From the NCBI GenBank assembly GCA_009193035.1, contig SWDT01000086.1, positions 186,001 to 250,000 on the forward strand: a stretch of 64,000 bases of DNA, read 5' to 3'. The number at the start of each line of letters is the position of its first letter. Position 1 is the stretch's first letter. Shown here piece after piece: positions 1 through 10,646 of this stretch. The notes below the pieces were generated by a model, which worked only from the letters and a program-made list of their open reading frames with translations, was not told the origin of the DNA and ran no database searches. The stretch comes from Halicephalobus mephisto. Lineage: Eukaryota; Nematoda; Chromadorea; Rhabditida; Panagrolaimidae. Both the position numbers and the translations under genes were made by a program.

Positions 1-824
1 GAACTTGCAGCAGGAGACAGTCCGTACTTCAATCTCCCCAAGAGTTTAAATTTAACCTCAATGAAGATCGCAAAATAAGCTGCTAAGAAAGCATAAGGGA
101 TGTGAGTGTTGTAATATTCAATAACCTAGAAATTGGACTTGTTAAGGAAATAAACGAAATACAAACGCTTTCTAATCCAAGAAGAAAGATAGGAGTGCTG
201 GAATGGCAATTATAATAAAAGATAAATTCTAAAACAAAAATTAATTCAGAAAATGTGAACAAAAATTACGATCAACGGCATCGAAAGTATTGTAACAACC
301 AATTGTTGGACAGAGTATACCATATATTACAAACAAGGTCCAGATGACTCCGATGATTATCCAGAGTTTGGATGCTTGAAATATCACATCATTAAGGGAG
401 GGAAGAAAGACAATAAAGAGTCTGTTGAGAGTAATTAAAGTAGTAAATATGTTCAGAGCTCTATAGGCTACTCTATCAAAAGTAGAGAAGATGATTGCCC
501 AAGTCTCTGGATATATCTAAAGGTCAAAATTAACTATATTTAAATAATAAAGAACTTACAGGTTTATTAGCATAAAGTGAAGGAATAGCAACGAGGACGT
601 GGGGCACCAGGGACATGAAATCAGTTATCAGTAACTGCCAGGTGACTATGAAGAAAGAGAAATTTTTTAACTTTGACCTTCCCTGGAATTTTTAACTAAA
701 TGTAAAAACGCTAACGATTTCCTACCTTTATCAGAGCTATGATGACCAGAAGATTTGAAACAAACGAGAAAACCACTAGAAGAGATAACACAGATGCTCC
801 AATATATCTCACTGTCGCCGTCAT
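1..824 (-). CDS. CR1: serpentine 7TM chemoreceptor (3' end cut by window)
   Basis: Exons on the minus strand: 824-726, 682-560, 516-270, 228-167, 125-1 (continues outside the window). The start at 824 is the ATG aligned in all copies (M-T-A-T-V-R). Visible parts are TM1 (residues about 7-31), TM2 with WQLL then a T-D-F triplet, TM3 ending in L-N-R and FLP, TM4 with IIIGVIW, a second extracellular loop with GCYNTFDAVD, and the start of TM5. By family it is a chemosensory neuron membrane receptor for an unknown ligand. The Pfam class (srxa-like is my guess) is not settled. The first 125 bases of the window nearly match the same exon in CR4 (7785-7909), more than the other exons do, which hints at gene conversion. 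Confidence 0.82.
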
Positions 825-1309
825 TGTTGCTAATTTCTAATAAACGAATACGACCAATTTTTTTAAAAATATATTCAAATAAAGTGAAATAAAAAGGAAA
901 TAAAATGAGTTAAAGAAAACAGTTATTTTCTGTATTGAGCATTTAAAAGAATTAGTATTATTACATTTACAACATTCGCACCTTCAGTTGAGGTTATAGG
1001 GCAAATAACTTGTGATAGATGTCTGAACAATGAATGTGAGAATAAAAAAATCACTAAAAACTTCTAGTAATTATAAAATTTAAGATAACTTATTGACAGC
1101 AAATCTAATACTAATGATGAATTTCGAAAATTAGAAAATTAAGAATTGGTTTCTTAACTTAATTGTTTTAATAAAGGTTAAAAATAATTTTTATAAACAT
1201 ATTTTTTGCTAATTAATATTGAATCTCTCAATGTAAAAAATTAACAAACAAAATAATTGCAGTAGTTTCAGCAGTTAATGTCTTATTTCAACCATAACTA
1301 CTACACACT

Positions 1310-1664
1310 ACATCTGTTTTTCAACAAAACTGCTCGGAATTAATTCGGAATTTCCCCACTATTTTAATCATTACTGTTATTTATTTATGGTTTACAATTT
1401 TTATTGTTAAAAGTCATTAATATTCAACACAACTATTATATGCACAACATTCAGTAGTAGTGAGATCAAATTCATCATTGGAATAATAATGTTAATTGTT
1501 ATGATCTAGATTGCAATTTGCAATTTGTTTGTTAATTTGATAAACATTAGAAGTATATTGTCCACGTTCATCAGTAGGAGTATGCATAATATACAAAAAT
1601 ACTGTATAATTCAGCTTCATTCGCTCGAACACTATTTCTTCCACTCGTTTGTACACATTGGATA
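1310..1664 (-). repeat. 3'-flank block nearly identical to 31680-32029 (opposite strand)
   Basis: Read on the minus strand, this block matches 31680-32029 of the plus strand at about 97% by eye: roughly ten substitutions and one 7-base indel (ATTGCAA repeat unit). It carries an AATAAA-rich end that could be a polyadenylation site. It lies downstream of CR2, while its twin lies downstream of CR10. One frame keeps a Cys-containing peptide pattern related to sequence near 28600 and 4400. The rest of 825-1819 is AT-rich, and I see no gene in it. Confidence 0.75.
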
Positions 1665-1819
1665 ATCACGTCATTCTAAGTCACACTTATTGTAACTCTG
1701 AGTAATTCAATATGAATGTACTAGATCACTAAGCAGTGTTGAAACCAGAAGCTTCTTGAAAAATTAGAAATTGTTATCTTTCCTTCTTCTGTAAGTTAGC
1801 AAGAACACACGCACCATAC

Positions 1820-2951
1820 TTATTTTGTTCTGGTGACGAGCATTGACACAATGGCTTTCTGAGTCTTGAGAGAAATTTTTGAATTTTGCTTATCTTGAAA
1901 AATGCCCTTCAGTAATTCTCTAACATTTCTGTTGAAGACGAAGATGATGACAGAGTGAGTGCATGTGAGAACTACCATCATCCACAAAAGCATCATGTTC
2001 ATCCATGGCTTCAGAGTTTCAGAGAAATTTAAACTAGGGAGGTAGGTAAAAGCTACATGCTCCAGAAGCAGGATCCCACTGAGAAGAATACTTTGAACAA
2101 GAATCAGATATTCGGTTTTTGTTGTTGAACTAGTAGCAGATGAAAAGTTATATTTCAATCTGCCGCAGATGCGAAATCTAGCCTCGATGAAAATTGCGAA
2201 ATAAGCAGCTAATATAATGAATGGAACATAGCTATTGTACCACTGCATGGCCTGAAAACTAGACTTGCTAAGGGGATATAGGGAACACGAACAATTTCTA
2301 ATTCGATGAGGAAGGTAGGAGTGTTGAGATGACACTTAAACTGGAAGATGAATTCTGAAAAAAAATTTGATTACAAAAATGAAGACAAAAATTACGTTCA
2401 ACAGCATCGAATGTGGTGTAGCAGTTGATGATTGGACAGAGCACACCATAGGTTGCGAAGAAGGTCCAAATGATCCCGATGATTATCCAGAGTTTAGTTG
2501 GTCTAAAAATGCATCTTTCGATACTAGGTAAGAAGATTATGAAGAGTCTGTTGAGAGTGAGCAAGAGGGTAAAGACAATCAGAGCTCTATAATAAACTCT
2601 GTCAAAGGTACAGAAGATGATTGTCCAGGTCTCCGGATATATCTATAATTGCAAGATAATTACTTTTTCAAACACAAAATAAGACTGACAGGTTTGCCAA
2701 TAAAGAGTGAGGGGATGGCAACGAAGAGCTGGGGCACTAGAGCCATGAAATCACATATCAACAGCTGCCAGGCAATGATGAAGAATGAGAAATTCTTCAA
2801 CTTTGATCTCCCCTGAAAGCACAGATTTTTTTAACAACTAACAATTTCTTACCTTTATCAGAGCTATCAAGACCAGAAGGTTTGAAGCAAACGAAAAAAT
2901 CACTAGAACAAATAATATTGATGCTCCAATATATCTCACTGTCGCAGTCAT
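1820..2951 (-). CDS. CR2: serpentine 7TM chemoreceptor, 320 aa
   Basis: Exons: 2951-2853, 2812-2690, 2642-2396, 2354-2293, 2251-1820, stop TAA at 1822-1820. The splice phases (0,0,1,0) match every paralogue. It has seven predicted membrane segments: TM1 is IGASILFVLVIFSF, TM2 contains WQLLICDF, TM3 ends LTLNRLFIIFLP, TM4 is LWIIIGIIWTFF, and TM7 is LLWMMVVLTCTHSVIIF followed by FNRNVREL. Intron 2 uses a GTCAGT donor. Exons 2-3 and the intervening intron are almost identical to CR3, so the pair is a recent tandem duplicate or has been homogenised. Expected to be a chemosensory receptor in ciliated neurons; the ligand is unknown. Confidence 0.87.
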
Positions 2952-4646
2952 TCTTGTTAATGTCTTTTGAAAAATATAACTAAATTCTTTATGGGGATAT
3001 CTAAGAATATGGCCACACAGAGAGAAAGTAAATAAAATTAAAAAGTAATTCTTTCATGCCCTTAGCGTCCAATTGAAATAATGATATTTCTTGTTTTTAA
3101 AGCACCGTTATTCCTACAACGAGTTATAAGTTATTTAGCTCTTACCAGAATTCGCGATTTTTGTTACACCGTAGACGAAATTTTCGGAAATCTTTTAATG
3201 TAGTTCATAAATGTTAATGCAAAAAATAATCAATCTGAGTCATTTATTATATTATGAGAAAAGGTATTAAAATTAAATCTTAAGATTAAGGACAGAAAAA
3301 TCTCGGAAATTGCAATATTGGACATAAAACAAGATCAGGTCAAAATGTATACCTTAGAAAATCTTTTTAATTTTCAGTTACACTATGATTGTGAATTTAA
3401 TGTTGGGTTTTCAATATTAATGCAGATAAAGTATGGAAAATAAAACATATTGTTACTTTCCTTCTTGATTGAATACAGTAGTGCCATTTTGCACTAACAC
3501 TCCTTTGCTATATTAACCCAAAACAATTTTATTATTCATTTCGTGCATTTACACAAATCATTATCACAAGTGACATCTTCCTTTCTTCTCATGATCTCCT
3601 TATATTGATCATCAACACTTGTCTTGAACGAAGTGAAACGTTAGGTTTCTTACGATCTTTGAAGTAACCTTTGAAGCAATATTTTAATAATGTAATGTCA
3701 TGGGGCAGAAAAGGGAAGTAAGAAATAGGGATATTCAATTAAGAATCTAAAAATGCTATAACAACTTATGTAATAAGACTACGTATTTTATGTACAGTAT
3801 ACGCTTCTAGAAATAATCAAATCTACGTGACTTCTAACGAAAAAGTATTTGACATGGAGGAAATAAATGGGGGAAAAATTGAAATTCGGTAAAAAGTACA
3901 GTAGGATAAGTTTTTAGATTCAGTATGGCTGGAACTTCTTTCAATTTCCTAGCGATAATGGTTATGCAACGTTGTCCATCTATTGCAATTGTGAAATTCA
4001 ACTCTAATCTGTATTTTGATGAGATTTCCTTACATTTAGCTCTCGTCAATGCAAAAATTAAAACATTATCAAATTACAGTATCCAACTTCCAAGTAAACT
4101 ATATAAATGTACTAAAACTCAAGCCAATTATAAGTTGTTGTGTGGAAGTGATTTTGATAATTCATGAACACAAAAACGTCTCTAGTTTGAAAGAAATTGA
4201 TTAACACCCAGAAATGAATTTTTTAAATTTCATTGTTAAAATTTATTTGGTCCTTTGCAATGAATACAACTATCATGTGCATAGCATTTGGTATTGACAT
4301 TACAAACTTTACCATGAGAACAACCGTGTGAACTTCATAATTTGGGCTGTAGGTTCCAATTTGCTCGTTAATTTGAGAAGAATTAAATCACATTGTCCAC
4401 ATCTATCGACTGGAATATTTACGTTATACATGAATATTGGATAATTGAGCTTCACCAGTTTGGATATTATTTCCCAGCAATTTGTGCACATTAGATAATC
4501 ACGTCTTTCTAGACCAGGTATACCGTAGCTTTGATTAATTCAATATGCATGTGTTGGACCATTAACCAGTGGAACTAAAAGCCTCATGAAAAATAAAAGA
4601 TTGTTATATTTCTTTCTTCCATATGGACAGGATATCGGTATCATAC
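2952..4646. other. intergenic: duplicated flanks between CR2 and CR3
   Basis: No gene is recognised. About 3205-3600 repeats at 6045-6470 in the same orientation, as the upstream part of the CR2/CR3 duplication unit. 3924-4084 repeats at 16337-16497 (see findings). 4240-4570 (minus) holds a broken Cys-containing frame of 60 codons (4491-4309) related to the sequence downstream of CR9. All short open frames here are interrupted relative to their relatives. Confidence 0.6.
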
Positions 4647-5778
4647 TTATCTTGTTCCCATCACGAAAATCGCCACTATGGTTTTCTGAGTCGTACGGAA
4701 AAACTGCAAATTTCTGTTTTTTTGAAAAATGCCCTTTGATAATTCTCTAACATTTCTGTTGAAGACGAAGATGATGACGGAGTGAGTGCATGTGAGGACT
4801 ACCATCATCCACAAAAGCATCATGTTCGTCCATGGCTTCAAGACTTTGGAAGAATTTAAACCGGGAAGGTAAATAAAAGCTGCATGCTCCAGAAGCAGGA
4901 TTCCACTGAGAAGAACACTTTGAACAAGTATCTGATATTCCATTTTCGTTGTTGTTTTTTGCGTAGATCTCAAACCATATCTTAATCTCCCGCAAAATTT
5001 AAATTTAGCTTCAAGGAAAATTGCAAAGTAGGCTGCTAATATGGCATAAGGGATATGAGCGTTGTACCATGAAAGAACCTAAAAATTGAGTCCATTAACG
5101 AAACAAATAATATACAAACATTTTGCAATCCAATGAAGAAGAAAGGAGTGTTGGGATGGCACTTAAACTGGAAGATGAATTCTGAAATATAATTTAAGTG
5201 CAAAAATGAAGACAAAAAATACCTTCAACAGCATCGAATGTGGTGTAGCAGTTGATGATTGGACAGAGCACACCATAGGTTGCGAAGAAGGCCCAGATGA
5301 TCCCGATGATTGTCCAGAGTTTAACTCGTTTGAATACTGAATCGTTGATGGAAGAAAAAAAAACAATAAAGAGTCTGTTGAGAGTGAGCAATGTGGTAAA
5401 GATAATGAGAGCTCTATAATAAACTCTGTCAAAGGTACAGAAGATGATTGTCCAGGTCTCCGGATATATCTATAATTGCAAGATAATTACTTCTTCAAAC
5501 ATAAAGTAAGACTGACAGGTTTGCCAATAAAGAGTGAGGGGATGGCGACGAAGAGTTGGGGTACTAGAGCCATGAAATCACATATCAACAGCTGCCAGGC
5601 GATGATGAAGAATGAGAAATTCTTCAACTTTGATCTCCCCTGAAAGCACAGATTTTTTTAACAACTAACAATTTCTTACCTTTATCAGAGCTATCAAGAC
5701 CAGAAGGTTGGATACAAATGAAAAAGTCACTAGAACAAATAATATCGATGCTCCAATGTATCTCACCGTCGCCGTCAT
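4647..5778 (-). CDS. CR3: serpentine 7TM chemoreceptor, 320 aa
   Basis: Exons: 5778-5680, 5639-5517, 5469-5223, 5181-5120, 5078-4647 (stop 4649-4647). It is read with the same phases as CR2. TM2 has WQLLICDF, TM3 ends TLNRLFIVFF, loop 2 has NCYTTFDAVE, and TM7 has LLWMMVVLTCTHSVIIF. Intron 2 has the GTCAGT donor seen only in CR2 and CR3. It is close kin of CR2 in exons 2-4, but exon 5 carries its own N-terminal half (VLSWYNAHIPYAIL) and a distinct third intracellular loop (RSTQKTTTKME). A membrane chemoreceptor by family; exact class uncertain. Confidence 0.87.
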
Positions 5779-7477
5779 TCTTGTTAATTTCTAATAAACG
5801 AATAAAATCAAATTTGTTATAAGGAATATTTAAAAGTATGATATCACAGAGAGGAATTTAATAAAATTAGAGAAATAGTAATTTATGTCCTTGAAGTGCA
5901 ATTGAAATTATGTCATTACTTGTCTTCAAAACATCGTCATTTCTGCAATGAGGTAAAATTTCTTTAGCTCTTACTGGAATTCCTGAAAATGTATATAACA
6001 ATAAGTGAAATTCTCAATAGTGCTTAACCCTGTATATACAGTATTAGTGCAAAAAATAATCAATCTGAGTCATTTGTTATAAAGTCTGATAAAAGGTATT
6101 AAAATGAAATCTTAAGTTTAAAGTGAGAAAAATTTCGGAAATTGCAATGTTGGACATAAAACAAGATCAGGTCAAAATGTGTACCTTAGAAAATCCTTTA
6201 AATTGTTAGTATATCAATCTTTCTAATTTTCAGTTACACCATGAATTGTGAATTTAATGTTGGTGTTTTCAATATTAATGCAGATAAAGTATGGAAAATA
6301 AAATATATTGTTACTTTCCTTCTTGATTGAATACAGTAGTGCCATTTTGCACTAACACTTCTTTTGCTATATTAACCCAACACAATTTTATTATTCATTT
6401 GGTGCATTTACACAAATCATTATCACAAGTGACATCTTCCTTTCTTCTCATGATCTCCTTATATTGATCATTAAAATCTGAATAATAGACAGGAAAGGAC
6501 ATTGTATTTCTCATAAGCTTTATAACAAGTAGTCAACCATATGCTGTCACGAGTCAGCAAAAAAAGAAACAGTGGTTATTTGATTAGGAAATCATAAATG
6601 CTCTAACGACTTATGCTATAAAACTGTGTATATTAAGTACATTAGAGCTCAAAGATCTCGAAAAATAATAAAATTTGACCTGTGCTCTAATGATACACAA
6701 ATCTGACGTGGAGGAAGTAAATGAATAAAAAAGATTAAAATTGAGAAAAAAGCATATTATTGGAAAGAGGAGCAAGAATAAAGTAGGATGAATTTTTCTC
6801 ATCAATATTGCAAGCAACTTTTCTCAATCATCTAGAGACAATGGAAATATAGTATTGTTTACTTGCTACTATTGAGAAATTCAATTATAGCGTGTATCTT
6901 GCAAGGATCTTCTCATATCTAGTTTCTGTGAATACAGAAAGCTCCAATATTATGAAGTGACGATGTGCAACTTTGAAACACATTATTAAATTTAGAAAAA
7001 CTCACCTTGATTATAACTCTCCGCACGAAAGATATCTTGACGATTTGTTAATATGACAACTATGTTTGTTATAGAAGAAATTGATTGGCCAAATAATATA
7101 AATACAGTTTTTTTTAAAATTTTGTTCTTTGATTCTAATTAAGTGGTGTTAATGGCAAATTCAAACTTTTCTCGTACTTCACACCCTTTAAGTTCTCCAA
7201 ATATAACACTTTTTCAAGAAAAGTTCACACGGTTTGATCACCTGACAATTAGAAATTTCTAAACCCAATATGCATTACACGTGGAATGATGATAATTTTC
7301 GAATTTTCTCAGCATACATTGACATTGCAAAAACAGTAGAATCTTATGGATTGTTCCACGGATGAGCTATATCCTATTTCAATTAGCCAAACCATGATGT
7401 GCAAGTCCAAACCAAAATTTCTATGAAAATGCTTTAATTATTTATTATTTTACTTAATTAGTAACAACACATAACAG
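5779..7477. other. intergenic upstream of CR3
   Basis: No gene is recognised. The stretch 6045-6470 is the second copy of 3205-3600. Around 6800-6970 is a diverged copy of the block found at 3924-4084 and 16337-16497, again about 1 kb upstream of a receptor start. Around 7180-7290 is a diverged match to 20630-20740. Confidence 0.5.
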
Positions 7478-8607
7478 CTATTTTATTGTTTTTGTGAATA
7501 TGTTTGAAACATATTTTTGAGTTATACAGGACAATTTTAAGATTGGCTTGTTTTGAATGATGTTCTGCAGTATTTCTCTGACATTCTTATTGAAAGCAAA
7601 GATAACAACTGAGTGAACACAAGTGACGAGGACCATCAGCCACAAAATCATCATGTTAGCCCATAGCTTTAACTCTTCAGGAAAGGGTATATTAGGAAAG
7701 TTGACAAAGGCCACATTCTCTGCCAAAAAGACTCCACATAGGATGACACTTTGGATAATAATGTAATACTCCGTCTTCGTTGTTGAACTTGCAGCAGGAG
7801 ACAGTCCGTACTTCAATCTCCCCAAGAGTTTAAATTTAACCTCAATAAAGATCGCAAAATAAGCTGCTAAGAAAGCATAAGGAATATAAGTATTGTAATA
7901 TTCAATGACCTGAAATTGAACATGTTGAGTGTATAAAAAAGACAAACACCTTTTCTAATATGATGAGACCGGCAGGGGTTTCTTGATAACATAACTGAAA
8001 AAAGATGAATTCTGAAACATAATCTAATTGGAAAACAGTAGGATAAAAATTACTTTCATCAGCAGCGAAGGTATTATGACAACCTATTGTAGTGGATATC
8101 ACACCATAAATCAAGAAAAATATCCAGATAGTCGCGATGAGAACACAAAGTCTGAACGGTCTAAAAAGATGTTCGTTGATAGTAGGAAGGAAAATGATGA
8201 AAAGTCTGGTAACAGTGAGTAGAGTTGTGAAGATAGTCAGAGCTCTATAGGCGACTCCGTCAAAAGCAGAGAAAATGATTACTAAGAATTCCGAATATAT
8301 CTAAAATTCAAACTGGTTATTTTTTAACTTTAGAGGATTTACCAGTCTATTGGCACACAATATGGGGATAGCGACGAGAACCAAGGTGAAAAGAGTCATG
8401 AAGTTGCATATCAATAACTGCCAGGTGATGATGAAGAACGAAAGATTCTTCAACTTCGATCTTCCCTGGAATTTTTGACTAAATATAAAAACGCTGACGA
8501 TTTTCTACCTTGATTAGAGCTATCATGACCAGAAGGTTTGAAACAAACGAGAAAAACACTAGAAGCGATAACACAGATGCTCCAATATATCTGACTGCTG
8601 TAGTCAT
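7478..8607 (-). CDS. CR4: serpentine 7TM chemoreceptor, degenerate motifs, 320 aa
   Basis: Exons: 8607-8509, 8465-8343, 8300-8054, 8011-7950, 7909-7478. The whole frame is open and all splice sites are canonical. Even so, several positions that are fixed in the other eleven copies are changed: TM2 reads LLICNF in place of a D at the fourth position, the start of TM3 has F-D-G where the others have R, the TM3 end reads T-V-T-R rather than L/V-N-R, and loop 2 reads FAADE in place of FDAVE. Exon 5 groups with CR5 and CR8 (ILWLMVLVTCVHSVVIFAF). It may be a receptor under relaxed constraint or on the way to a pseudogene. Confidence 0.83.
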
Positions 8608-9509
8608 TGTTATTGGTGTCTACTGAAAGAATATTGTAAAATTTTCCTAAATACTAATACAGTAAAGTAGAAAGGAAATATTTTTCACTTGAAGGAAACA
8701 GCAATTGTATTCATTGGGTATCTAACAAAGAAAGCGGTATTCCCTGGTTTTAAATATCCAAATTCTCACAGGGGGTTGTAATATATTACGGTTTTCCTGG
8801 ATTTCTTAATGTCGTATGCAATAGTACGTGAAATTCGAAGAAATATCCAGCTTCACAAAAGAATCGTTAGTGTGGGAAATTATTAAAAGTAATTAGTCGT
8901 TGTGAAATTGAATGGAAATCATTAAACCCAAATTTAAAGCCGACAATGAAGAAAATTGAAAAGTTAGGAAATTTTGGATAATATGGGATTGAATTAAAAT
9001 TACGCTTTAGAAATCGCATTAACGAAATTAACCGTATAGAAATTGTTAAAGTTTCATGATTTCATATAAATTTTAAACTTCATTTTTGTGTTTTTAATAT
9101 GAGAACGTATTATAGGTAACTTTTTTACTTTTTGTATGTAGCCTTGGTACAAAACATTAGATATTTTTCAACCTAACAAAATAGTACCTATAAAGAAGTA
9201 ATAAGATCCTTAGATTCTGAAACTAGAATAAGAAGTATATTTTCAGTATCCTGTATTTGAAAACGAACTCCTCAATTCTGAGAATATATAGATTTTTTAT
9301 CCAGATCCATACACAAAGTAAAGATTGATCTAGAATCACCTTTAAAATTTTTCACGAAAATATAACTATTAAAAGAGCATGTTTTGCTCCATTTTTGAAT
9401 TTAAGCTGTTAAAACTAGAACATTAATATTTGACACACAAGCGTTATAAGACGAAAATGACTAAATTATTCATTACTTTACTTAATTACCAACAATATAT
9501 TGATAAAAG
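8608..9509. other. intergenic between CR4 and CR5
   Basis: AT-rich, about 0.9 kb. I see no gene, no RNA gene and no convincing repeat beyond weak similarity to other receptor flanks. Confidence 0.4.
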
Positions 9510-10646
9510 CTATTTTCCTGTTTTTGTGAATAATGTCATAACAGGTTTCTGAGTTACGCTGGAAATCTTTGAGATTTGCTTGTTTTGAATGATGCTCTGC
9601 AGTATCTCTCTGACATTCTTATTGAAAGCAAAGATAACAACTGAATGGACACAAGTGACGAGGACCATCAGCCACAAAATCATCATGTTGGTCCATGGCT
9701 TTAACCCTTCAGGAAAAGGTATATTAGGAAAGTTGGCAAAGGCCACATTCTCCGCCAGTAAAATTCCACATATGATGACACTTTGGATAATAATGTGATA
9801 CTCTGTCTTCGTTGTTGAACTTGCAGGAGGAGATAATCCGTATTTCAACCTTCCCAAGAGTTTGAATCTCGCTTCGATGAATATCGCAAAATAAGCTGCT
9901 AAGAAGACATAAGGGATATAAATATTATACCATGTAATCACCTAGAAATGGGAACTGTTAGTATAATAAAATTGAAAAAGAAAACCGTTTCTAATTCAGT
10001 GAGGACAACAGGCGCATCAGAGTAACACACTTGCATGAAGGTAAATTCTAAAATACGATTAACCTGGGAAACAATCGAACAAAAGTTACTTTCAACAGCG
10101 TCGAAGGTGTTGTAGCAACCGCTCGTGATACAGAATACACCATAGATTGAGAAGAAGGTCCAGATGATCCCGATGATTATCCAGAGTCTGCCTGGTCTGA
10201 AAATGGATTCACTGATGGTAGGCAGGAAAACAATGAAGATTCTGTTAACTGTAAGCAAGGTGGTAAAAATATTCAAAGCTCTATAAGAGACTCGGTCAAA
10301 GTTAGAAAAAATAATTGTCACGATTTCTGGGTATATCTGGAATTAAAGGTTAATTAATTTCCTTAACCTTAAAGAATTTACAGGTTGATTAGCATATAAT
10401 GTAGGAATAGCGACGAGAACTAAAGTTATCAGAGCCATGAAGTCACATATAAGTAACTGCCAGGTGACTATGAAGAAAGAGAAATTTTTTAACTTCGATC
10501 TTCCCTGAAAGATTTAACTATATGCAGAAATGCTAATAATTTCCCACCTTGATTAGAGCTATCAAGACCAGAAGATTTGAAGCAATCGAAAAAATCACTA
10601 GTAGAGAAAATATAGATGATCCAATATATCTAACTGTTGCTATCAT
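9510..10646 (-). CDS. CR5: serpentine 7TM chemoreceptor, 320 aa
   Basis: Exons: 10646-10548, 10504-10382, 10336-10090, 10047-9986, 9941-9510. The start is the conserved ATG (M-I-A-T-V-R). TM2 has WQLLICDFMALITLVLVAIP, TM3 ends TVNRIFIVFLP, TM4 is LWIIIGIIWTFFSIYGVFC, and loop 2 is GCYNTFDAVE. TM7 is ILWLMVLVTCVHSVVIFAF followed by NKNVREIL. Nearest paralogue in the window is CR8 (near-identical exons 2, 3 and 5), although CR6 and CR7 lie between them; CR4 is the next closest in exon 5. The last residues (KTGK) are basic. Expected chemosensory GPCR at the cilium; ligand unknown. Confidence 0.87.
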
